NCBI GenBank assembly: GCA_036245525.1
Contig: BTPG01000007.1
Span: 162,784,347-162,848,346, forward strand
Length of the DNA: 64,000 nucleotides
From: Semisulcospira habei
Lineage: Eukaryota > Mollusca > Gastropoda > Semisulcospiridae
Reading direction: 5' to 3'
Position 1 is the first letter of the stretch; each line of letters begins with the position of its first letter. This document shows, in pieces, positions 35,719 to 47,400 of this stretch. Position numbers and translations under genes: made by a program. The notes below the pieces were generated by a model, which saw only the letters and a program-made list of their open reading frames with translations, made no database searches and was not told the DNA's origin.

Positions 35719-38700
35719 CTCAAGAGGTAGGTTCTACTTCTGGTAAAAAATGTCTGTACATCGCACACCACTATGTGATGGCTTGATGTCAGCAGCCATA
35801 TACCCTTATGACATTTCACAAATCAGTCACGTTTTGTATTTTTTGTCTGAGGTGTATTTCGGGCATGTTTAAGCCTTTATTGGCTAAGGGCTGCTTTAAT
35901 CAGCGTGCTGACCCTTTAGTTTTTTTTGAGTAAACCTTTGTTAGGTTTTTATGGTAGTTCGTTTTTAGTTCATTTTGTATTGTTCAAGTAGTTGATGAAT
36001 TCTCGCTGCCGTCACTGCCAATTGAAAGGGCTAGTGGCGAGTAGAAGATAATGTCGTCAGTCGGGGCTCAACCACTGCTAATTGTCTGAGCTAGTAGAGC
36101 GTAGATGGTTGTAGTTCAGTTTTATTTTTTCCACTGCCAATTGGTAGGGCTAGTGGGGAGTAGAAGAGCTGCTCTGTCGTGGAGCTTCCACTGCTAATTG
36201 TGAGAGCTAGTGGAATTTCCGGTTTTTGCGTTTTGGTTCTTTCTCTTCATGCAGTGCTGGTGGACGCTGTTCGAACATGACCTGCCAGCTCGGTTGTGAA
36301 AACTGCCGTCAACTGTGTAGCTTGATGCGGGTCCGTCACTTGACTGGTTATTTCTCTAGTTTGATTCGTGACTGGCTGCATACTAGGATGCGTCTTCTCG
36401 CACTGAGCGCGCCGGCCGGCGTGGTCCAGAAGTGTCGTGTGCAGCCGGTGAGCCGTATACTGTCTTATGTTGTGCCAACATAAGGATCAATAGGTCTGTT
36501 TCCTTATTTATAGGAAGGTAGTGGGGTTCACTCCGTTGTTGCTGTACTTTTCACATTCGGTCTGCCTGTATCTTGTCTCTGTCTTTGCCTTCAGTGGTTG
36601 TGTCGCCGAGGACCGTGCTTAGTAATATTGCTGTACTTTGTATTCATTACAGCAATACACCAAGACAAGGTTTAGTCTCAATGGGCTCAAGTTGCTTTTT
36701 TGTTTATTTTTTAAATTTTGTTGTTGTTGCGGGAATCCGTCTGCTCCTAGTGCTGAGATTGACACGATGTATATTTCCTTTTCATTGCTTTCATACCTTT
36801 CTGGTCTGGTGGCTATGTGTAGATGGTATATGGCACTATCTTTGGTTGATCTTGCTGTTTGTGCCTTGCTTGTTTTTGGGCCAGGTAGACTCAGTCAATG
36901 TTTCAGTGTGACTCGCTTGTTGCTGGGGCGTGTAGACTCGACTGTGTGTAATAAATGGTGCTCAAACACAACACACCTACAACACGTTCAGTAGCCTGTT
37001 TATTCTGGCTTGGCCGTATACACAAAGTTTTATGACACAGGTCTAGATATTGTTTCGTCACTCATTCCCTTCTGTATTTTGAGCACATTTTTGCTTGCAA
37101 TAAGCCAGGTACTGCTCTCGTCAGCGGACCCACCTAACCACAGCCGGCTGGTCACATCAAGCCATCACATAGTAGTGTGCGATGTACAGACATTTTTTTT
37201 ACCAAAAATAGGCTGATCCACCACAACTACACATTTAAGACTGCCTGGCTTGGTCACACTTTTATTAGTGGCACAGGTCTAGTCACACAACAATAACTCC
37301 CTCACCAACAAATAAAACAAACGGAAAAAAAAGTCGACGAAACAAGGCCCCATGAGGACCAATCAAATCAAACGTAACGGAGTACACAGGGCATGAACAA
37401 AGTGGCTAAACGAACACTCATTCTTGGTAGGCCGCGCGGCCCATACCATAGGAGCCCCAAAACACTTCTGCTCGCTAGTGTGCAACAGCGAACGCGCGGC
37501 ACCAATCAGAAGCTCCGTAACACATCCGCTCGCCAGCGCGAAAACAGCGAATGTGCGGCACCAATCAGAGAAAACGTACCAACCAATAAACGATTGCGTA
37601 ACAATGCCTATATACTGCGAGCGCCCACGGCAAAAAAACAGGAGATGAGCATTCAACTGATCACCAAAACAATGGCCTACTTAAACTTCACCTACGCAGT
37701 GGAGAACCAAGCAACGGAGGCAACTGAAGCGGAGCTCTTGGAACAACTCAACGAACCAATGGAGGAAAACGAGGAAACCACCCGGCAAGCCTCACTTACA
37801 GCTGCCCCGGACTTAACAGTGCAGCCCATGACACTGCAACCGGCACCCACCCCTGCACCAACAGAGCCAGACCCAGTAATTGAATTTTGGGACCGCCTAC
37901 ACCTCCTGTACCAAAACCACCTCAGCTGGGTGACGGTCCACAGGGGGCTAGAATATGAACGAAAGTTTGGGCGCCCGGCAGCTGCAGTGGAAATAACCTT
38001 CAAATCAAGGGCCACATTCAACGGGGACCGGAAGAGGTCCGAACAAGACCAAACTAGTCTCCAACGCAAGATAAAAGAGTTGAAAGACTCATCCCTAGGC
38101 TCCCCGCTCGCCTTTTCGAAGCAGAAAATTGAAGAGCGGACCAACGAACTAAACTTAGTTCATAAAGAAGCAGCCAGGAGACTACAAAACGAGGCACTCA
38201 AACAGCTGGAACAAAAGATGCTAGTGGCAGTGACGGACGAGGGCCTCAAGAAACAACGGTACGTGGACAAGCTCCACAAGCCAGAAACAGCCTGAACCTG
38301 GGCCCCTTTCGCCATAAAGCGAAAGCTGTAAAAACAGTCCTTGTGCAATACACAGGTCCTTTTCAGGACCACACACTTTCCCAAGAAAGGACAAACTAGT
38401 CCTCCAAAACTGATCATGGGGTTAACCAAAAGAATAAAGATTCATTTGACCTAACTAACGGGAGATGGGAATACTTGGACAGAACACCAAGGTACTATAA
38501 CAGAAACGAACAGACCCAACCAGAGTCAAACACAGGCAGCGATGACTTAACACGGCCAAACACGCCGCAAAACAAAAACAACAGACAATAGTGCTACCCG
38601 CACCCCCCCCCCCCCCCCCCAACAACGCAATGAATCGAAAAACAAAAAAGTGACACCAACAAATAGAAATTCACAGAACAGTCACAACAAAAAGAAAAGT

Positions 38701-41700
38701 TCTGTGTTAATCACCATTGTGGTTAGGTTGGTCCGCTGACGAGAGCAGTACCTAGCTTATTGCAAGCAAAAATTTGCTCGAAATACACAAGGGAACGAGT
38801 GACGAAACAAAATCTAGACCTGTGTCATAAAACTTTGTGTATGCGGCCAAGCCAGAATAAACAGGCTACCGAACGGGTTGTTGGTGTGCGATGTTTGAGC
38901 ACCATTTTATACACGCACACCAGACAATAACGGCAAACACATGGCCTAGAAACAACGAAAAGGATTCGTGAAACTTTGGGGAAGAATCATCCTCGGGCTG
39001 TGGAACGGGAGGTTGGGTGTGTGACGTTGAGCACAGTGTATACACACACAGCTCAAACCAAAAGCAGAAAATAACACGGCCTAAACAAAGCGCTTTATAA
39101 CAATGGCTTAAGCCAGAATAGAAACTGTGCGCGCGTAGACCTGAACCGAAGGCGTGGCATGGCTCATGCACACCAGACAAACGACGTGAAAATATGAGAC
39201 ACTGGGGAAGAATCCCCCGTAGCCGCCATCGCCAACAACAAATTAATCCCAACTAGGTTCGTGTAATGAATCACACCAAGGATGGCTTCAACTTGTTCGG
39301 GAAAAAAAAGCAAATACAACCTTCTTAACCCGGCAAACATATGGCCTAGAAACAACAAAAAGGATACGTGGACCGAAATATGAAACTTTGGGGAAGAATC
39401 ATTCTCAGGCTACAAAGTGAACAACACTAAGCTGTATAACAGCTTTTAACAAACAACTTAATGCAATGAATCGCAACTAAATGGCCCACTGAATCACGGA
39501 AACTGACTGGCTCAGCCGTGAGGGGAATGTACAACCTAAAACTGTACCCAAACAAATATGCCCAGAGAACGGGTTGTTAACACATGAACACACATGTGTA
39601 CAAAGATCTAACCAATATGGAAAGGCTGACACATAACTACGTGGGTCGTCCCAAAAAACACAAACAGTACATGTACAATAACTTGTGCCGAAAATGAACA
39701 TACACGTATGTAATTTCTCAAGCCCAGCTTTGAACTTGGAACGTGAATATGCTAACAGTTGGCGCGGGGGCTCAGCCACCCGAAGACCGATGACCAAACA
39801 TTATGCAACGGTACAGAGTAAAAATCACAAGGAGGGTACAGTCTTTGGAAGTGACTCACTAGCCGGGCCCGGCGTCACACTCTGACTCAAACCCTATAAA
39901 TCTATGAACACTCTGGGACTGTTGATACAGATCACAGATCAAAAAGACATGAATGCATAGAACTATGTTCAAACAATGTGCTTGTAAAGAAACACGCATC
40001 AACACAATCAAAGAGGCAACCCCCTCCCACCCTGCCCAGCTGCCTTGCAGAAACGGACACGGCTCGCGGCATGCATGCAATGGCAGCATGGTTGACCAAT
40101 CGACGCTCATGTCACGATGGGCAGCCGCAGGTCAACTACCCGTGAAGTTAGCGCGCCGAACCTCGCTAACCCACAGCCACCGCGCTAAACTCCAAAACTG
40201 GACACGCTATACAACCAAGAGGAGTAGCCTAAGCACGCGGCGAGCAGTGAACAGTCTGTAAACGCAATATTCTGGAACATGGAACACATCAGTAACGAGT
40301 GAAGGTGGACACAACAGACCTCGAACTTGATGTAACACAGACCAACGGCACCAAAAGGCCACCAGTCTACGACTGCCATGTCTCAAGGAAGGCCACGCTA
40401 AACACAAAGCAACAAACCGCGTTAACAAACGCACAACGGAGCTGTACCAAAAACACACCTCACAGCCAAGGCAAACCGGCTTAATACAAGGCCGACCAAA
40501 CACAACGAGCGCAAATCAGCGCACAACAAACGAGAACAAATAATAACACCGCCTAAACAGACGCGCATAACGGCACAGGGCCCACGATAACGGCACATGC
40601 CCCCCAAAAAAGAAACTGGGAGAGAGTGGACCTGAACCTAGGCATGGTATGAGGATGACTATGCACACCAGATAAATGATGCACAGTTTCAGAACCCAAC
40701 AACAACAAACGCAATGAGGCTGACGTAACCCGTCACAACTTGAAACCAGCCACAAAGAAATACAGAGACCCAACCAGAGGAGTTGCAGCAACAAAATAAA
40801 GCAACGTATAAGCGCCAGATTATCAAAATCAAAACGCATAACAGCACCTGGCCAAGGTAAGACTGGATTGAATCGCAAGCCCCCCGCCTTAACTCGGCAA
40901 ACCAAAGGCCTAGAAACATACTGGAAATAAGTATATGGGGACCAATCCTCCCCGCGGCCAACCGCGTTAACAAACGCACAATGGAGCTGCAAAGAAGTTT
41001 TCAGTTCCCCACCAATAGTTGCGTACAAGCACCACAAAAACCTAGGAGACCAGATCATCAGATCAAAACTCAAAACTGAGAACAGATGATCACACCGCCT
41101 AAAACAGACGCATACAATGACGCGGGGCCCACGACAACGGCACACGCCCTAAAAAAGAGAAACTGGGAGCGCGTGGACCTGAACCCAGGCGTGGTATGAA
41201 ATTGACCCATACACTCCAGATAAACAGCATCGACTACTGCAACTTTCTCCTTTCCGGCCTCGCTCACTCCACCACTTTCACTCTCCAGCGCGTCCAGAAC
41301 AATGCTGCCCGCCTCGTCCTCAGAAAGAAAAAATCCGACCACATCACTCCCCTGCTCAAACTCCTTTACTGGCTTCCCATCCCCCAAAGCATCCAATACA
41401 AGATTCTGTCTCTCTGCTACAAATCCCTGAACAACTGCGCTCCTGCCTATCTCTCAAACTTACTTCACCCCTACACTCCTCCCCGCTCCCTCCGCTCCGT
41501 CTCCGACCCTCTCCGCCTTCACATCCCCCACACCAAACTCGGCACTTTCGGCCCCCGCTCCTTCTCAGTATACGGTCCATCCACCTGGAACACTCTCCCA
41601 CTCTCTCTCCGTCAGAAACACTCTCTCTCCTCCTTCCAGTCCGCCCTCAAAACTCACCTCTTTCAACAGTTCTAGCACTATACCACCACACTCCCCATCC

Positions 41701-44440
41701 CAAGCTGACTGTCTTAATGTATTTCACTATTTGTGGTTCGTGAGTCGTTGTCTAAAGCGTGCGCATGCGTGCGCGAGTTGTGAGTGCGCGCTTAGAGTTA
41801 TAATTATTATAAGATAAGCGCATTATAAATACCGTAATTATTATTATTATTATAAACGACGCACAGTTTCAGAACCCAAACTGACAGGCAAACCTTTAAG
41901 GCCTGGACTGAACGGCAAGACCCTCCTAACACGCCAAAAAAAAAAAAGGCCTAGAAACATACTCATAACAACAAATGGGGAACAGGAGGATCAGGAAAAC
42001 AATTTCGATGGAACAATGCAATGAACCGAAACCGAAATGGATAGAACCTGTCACGCGCTGCGCGGAAAGGAAAGGAGGAATGATCAACCAATTATGCGCC
42101 AACAACAAAATTCACTGGTGTCTCACACTGGGCCGCGCTGCGGGTATAAAGAAGCATGCGGCCGCGCGCAAGAGTCATTCCGACACCCAACGCAACAGGA
42201 AACAGAAGCAAACAAACTGCCCCTAAACAACAACACGCAATGAAACACATTGACCCCACAACAAAAAAGAAAGAAGGAAACAACACAGGAACCAACGGAC
42301 TGTAATACAAGGTTGACTTCCCCACCAATAACAACGCACAAAAGTCGCAACAAAATTTGGGAATCCAAATTTACGCATACTAACAAATGCAAATACGGAG
42401 TCATCACTGCAACAGGAAACTGAGCCAAACAAACTGCCCCTAAACAACAACACGCAATGAAACACATTGACCCCACCAAAAAAAAAAAAAAAACAAGGAA
42501 AGAAACAACACGGTAATGAACAGACTGTAATACAATGTTGACTTCTCCACCAATACACAATGCACAAAAGTCACAAAAAAATTTGGGAATCCAAATTTAT
42601 GCATAGCAACAAATGCGAATACGAAGCACGCGCACACGAAAATGACCCAGGCATAAACAATGACTCAAGCACACCAGACAAAATGGCGCGTGGCTGAACT
42701 ATAATGCCACTGACGCAGTCAGTCGCAGTGAGGCGGGTGCAACCAAACCGAGCCAAAAAACAGTCACAAAAACGTCACTACCCAACCAAATGAATAAACA
42801 ACAGCCTAACAACCAGCGAGAAACAGGCAAACATATGAAGCCTGGATGGAACTACAGGACCTTCTTGGTCCGGCAAACAGATGGCTTAGAAACATACGAA
42901 AGTATATGTGGACCAGAAATGTCAAACAATGGGGAAGAATCCTCCTCGCAGCCTTCATCTTTACCAATGGCTTAAATCCAACCATCTTCATGAAATGGGC
43001 GGCCTTAAGAGATAACGCAGTCCAAAATCACTTTATGTACCTCTTCAAACTGTTCACAAGGAGGCAAATACAACAAAAACCTGTACTCATTTGACCTAAC
43101 CAACGGAAGATGAGAATATTTGGATGGAACAACAAGGTACTATAACAAAAACGAACAGACCCAATCAGAGTCAAACACAGGCAGACAATAGTGCTACCCG
43201 CACCCCCCCCCCCCCCTAACAACGCAATGAATCGAAAAACAAAAAAGTAACACCAACAAACAGAAATCCACAGAATGGTCACAACAAAAAGAAAAGTTCG
43301 GTGTTAATCACCATTGTGGTTAGGTGGGTCTGTTGACGAGAGCAGTACCTGGCTTATTGCAAGCAAAAGCAAAAATGTGCTCGAAATACACAAGGGAATG
43401 AGTGACGAAACAAAATCTAGACCTGTCATAAAACTTTGTGTATACGGCCAAGCCAGAATAAACAGGCTACCAAACGTATTGTAGGTGTGCGATATTTGAG
43501 CATTTTCTTCGTCCCTGCGATATTTGAGCATTATCTTCGTCCCTGCCTTTACCATCATCATTGTCTGTGGATGGAACACTCATTGGCTTCTCTGCAAGTG
43601 TGAGAAACCTGGGTGTTACACTTGACAGCGAGTTATCTATGTCACAGCATGTCAGTGCAGTGTGTAGATCCGCTTATCTGGAACTTCGTCGTATTAGTTC
43701 AGTTCGTCACCTGCTGACCGTGGAAGCCACTAAAACACTAGTTTGTGCATTTGTGCTGTCCAAGCTAGATTATTGTAACTCTTTGCTTTGTGGCTGCCCT
43801 CAGTATCTCATTGATCGCCTCCAAAAAATTCAGAACAATGCAGCCCGGCTTGTTGTGAGAGTCCGTAAGACTGAGCATGTCACACCCATCTTGAAGTCCC
43901 TTCACTGGCTACCTGTGTCCTCACGTATTCAATACAAAGTTATGTCAATCTGTTTTAACTGCCTTTCAGGCACCAGCCCAGAATACTTGTCCTCTTTGCT
44001 GCATGTGTATACACCCTCTCGTGAGCTCCGCTCCTCTTCTGATAAACGGAAGCTGTGTGTACCTTCTGTCAAAACTAAAACATTTGGTCAGCGCACTTTT
44101 GTTTATCAAGCCCCAGTGTTATGGAATACACTTCCTCTTGAGGTCAGAAACAGTGAGTCTGTCTCTGACTTCAGGAGGTCGTTGAAAACTCACCTCTTCA
44201 AGCTTTACTTTGAATGACTGCCAGTGTTTGATGCCTTAGTTGTAGTTCTGCAATCCTCCTTGTTTAGACTGAATGTTAATTAGAATATAAATTATTATTG
44301 TTGTTTAGTTTATTGTAAAAGTGGTGTGTTCGGGCATTGTGCTTTGTTTGTTATGTGCATATGTCATTGTATTTTATTTTTGTGTACAGATTGTAAAGCG
44401 CTTAGAGCTTTTGAGTAAGATTAAGCGCTATATAAATACC

Positions 44441-44471
<31 letters not shown>

Positions 44472-47400
44472 TCTTACACACAGGATGGCAGGTAAAGAGT
44501 GTCAAGTCGCTTCCACAGCCCTCTGGCTTTCAGGACCTTCGGGATGCCTTCCGCCCAGCTCCTACAGTCCGGCTTCTGGGACTACGACTTCGTCTCTGAC
44601 TGTCGCTGGCCGGCTGGACTCGACTTTGCCTTCGACAGGACTGGTTGGCGGCCCTCCCCAGTCCTCTCCTGCTCCCTTTCTACCTTGGACTCTCCGGCAC
44701 TAGTGCTTGATGGCGGCGCCGCTCTAGTCGACGCGCCCACCCCTGCGCCTTGGACAAGACTGCGTCACTCGTCCGGAACTCTTTGGCTTGCTCGGGTTTC
44801 CTGGAGCTGCTCACCCTAGCTTTCGCCGTGGTCGCCCTACTCGGAGATCTCCTCGCCCTCGTGGAAGTGGCCAACCGGGTGGCGTTTCTTCGTCGGTCAG
44901 CGCCTTGACTGCCGCCGCCGTGCGACCTGTTGCGTCAGCATGCCGTGCTTCTGACCTGCCACGGACTGCCCCCCGACCTGAGATACCGACGACCCCTGGA
45001 TACTCGATACCGTCGCAGAGCTCCTTCGGATCGCCTTGCGCTTGCCGCCGCTGCATTGCTCCGGCTGTGGTCTGAGATTCCGCCCAACGAGCTCAAGTCG
45101 ACGCCCTACGGGGAGAGGTCGCTGCGCTTCTACAGTGGGCCGCCTCGGAGGTCGGATTGCGCCACAACTTCCCAGCCTTCTACAGCCGCCTCTTCGTAGT
45201 ACCCAAGCCAGTCTTCGTTCGCTCTGCCATGCACGGGTTTTTGCATGGAGACCTCCAGGGCCCTCTGGGCTGCCATACAGCCCGTGGACTTCACTGTCGT
45301 CTGGTTCTTCCGACGCATTGCTCCACGTCCCCTTGCACCCCGCCTCCAGGAGGTATCTCCGCTTCGCCTTCGGCGGCGTGATTTTCCAGTTTTGGGCCCT
45401 CCCGTTCGGTCTCAACCTCGGCCCTTGGGTGGACGCCGTAGTTGCCTAGGCCCGGCAGTCTTCTTCCAGTCTGACGTTGATCTACCTGGACGACCTCCTC
45501 CTACGCATCCAATTGGAGGCTGACCTGATGTTGGACAGGGATGTGCTGATACGGCTGTAATCGCGTTTGGGCTTCCTGGTCATCGCAGGCAAGTCGGACA
45601 TCGCCCCTCTCGCCGCTTCATCCTCCTCAGCATGGTATCTGCTACCGACCTCGGCTTTAGCTCCGCGGTGGGATGAATGCGGTGGCGGGTCTCCTACCCC
45701 TAGGTTATCCCAGCTCCCGGTCGCTACAGCTCAACCTCCGGCTCCATTGGCATTCGTCCTCCGGCGACATAGCTGCCCTAGTGCCCATAACTCAGAGGCT
45801 TCGTCCCCATCTGTGGCGTTGGATGGACACGTCGTGGCTCGCATGGCCTCTCCGCCCCCTCAGTCGATGCAAGTCTCTCTGGATGGGGTGCCCACCTGCT
45901 ACCGCAGTTCCTAACGGCATCCGGCCCCTGGCCTCCAGAGCTAGTGGACAGACACATCAACTGCTTGGAGATGCAAGCGGTCTGGCACGCCCTCTTCGTG
46001 GGGGAAGCACACCTCCGTCACCTGCTCGTCCTCTCGGACAACGCGACGGTGGTTTCCTACATTCAGAAGCAGGGCAGTTCGCGCCCACCCGACCTGTGCA
46101 TGCTCCCCTTACCGTCAGATGCGCTGGTGCGAGGACCGCAGCTTTTCCTACGAGCTCGACACATTCCCGGCCACCTGAACGTCTTGGCCGACTCGCTCTC
46201 CTGGCGCGGTCCAGCTGCTACACACAGAGTGGACACTATGCAAGGACATCTTTCAGATGATCTGCGCTCCCTGGGAGACGCCTATGATCGACCTGTTCAC
46301 CACGAGGTGGAATCACCAGCTTCCCCTATTCGTCTCCCCAATTTCAGACCCCCTTGCCTGGGCAGTCGACACGCTCTCCATCCTGTGAGATGGCCTCTTC
46401 GCGTATGCGTACCCCCCCGACGGCCTTCGTTCCCAAAGTCCTCCTCTAGCTTCGAGGTTGCAATGCGGTTGTCTTGCTGGTAGCCCCGTTCTCCTGGAAC
46501 CGGTCTTGGACCACCGACCTCCTCAGCCTCGCCATGGGCCCCCCCCTTGCTGCTGCCCCCGCCGAGCTCGATGCTCAGGCAACCCCGCCAGCCGCTGTTC
46601 CACCTGTGCCCGGAGCGTCTCCTCCTTCACGCCTGGAGATTGTGCGGCAAGCCATCACCGCTAGAGGCTCCTCGAGTGCAGCAGTGGAAGTGATCGCTAC
46701 AGCCCTCAGACCCTCGTCCAGGCACGTCTGCGAGGGAATATGGCGAGTACTGTGGTCCTAGTGCGCTGACCAGCAACTCTCCCCCACCGAACTGACTACT
46801 CCCCAGCTCGCCGACTTCTTCCTCGGGCTCTTGGGGACCAAGGATTGGCCCCCTTCACGATCCGGGGATACCTGTCCATGATTGCTGACACAGACCAGCA
46901 CCTCGGCCGCCCGGACCCTGGCGACTGCAAGACCTTGCCGATCTTATGGCTCACTTCGGCCTGCAGCGCCCAGTCCCCGCTCACTCATTCCTGGCTGGGA
47001 CCTCCCGTGGATACTACCGTGGCTTAACTCCGACAGGTTCGAATTGCTGTCCTTGGCCCGCTTCGCGGATGTGACGCGTAAGACATGCTTCCTGGTGGCC
47101 CTTACCACGGCAGCCCGAGTAAGCGAGCTACACGCACTGTAAGCACGCCCTGCATGCCTGCAGTTCTGGACGGATGGTTCCATGCAGCTTCTCACGGACC
47201 CAGCCTTCCTTGCCAAGACTAGGTCTCCTTGACTGCGCCACAGGTGATTCCCTTACGGCTGCTGAGAGATGGGAACTTCCCCAGGAGTCCAGGCAACAAG
47301 ATCCTGTGCGCGCCCTACGCGTTACATATGCAGATCCAAAACTGTCCCGAGAGGACGCTCACGCCTCTTCCTGCCATTGCATCCAGGCAGAACTGACATA

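Larger units (their letters stand above)
33975..35740 (+). pseudogene. DIRS D gag-like region with internal repeats (broken)
   Basis: A degenerate zinc-finger-like stretch at 33975-34120 is followed by duplicated modules (GCTGACTCTTACGAGGGGTC at 34310, 34436, 34580, 34708) and two 176-bp direct repeats (35112-35287, 35288-35463). Three poly-C tracts (34186-34201, 34807-34825, 35690-35717) interrupt it. No uninterrupted protein can be supported. Confidence 0.55.
35745..37203. mobile_element. Element with about 49-bp terminal inverted repeats inside DIRS D
   Basis: GGTAAAAAATGTCTGTACAT...TGATGGCTTGATGTC at 35745-35793 is the reverse complement of 37153-37203. The interior has a four-unit degenerate repeat and no convincing protein. 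It may be one end of a larger compound repeat block reaching 43510. Confidence 0.6.

Noticed and set aside
35745..37203. An LTR retrotransposon
   Set aside because: The repeats are inverted rather than direct and no primer binding site or Pol motif is present.
38866..42756. Minus-strand Cys/Phe/Leu-rich frames
   Set aside because: The A/C-rich + strand makes Cys/Phe/Leu-rich frames on the other strand. They repeat with the underlying DNA and have no recognisable motif.
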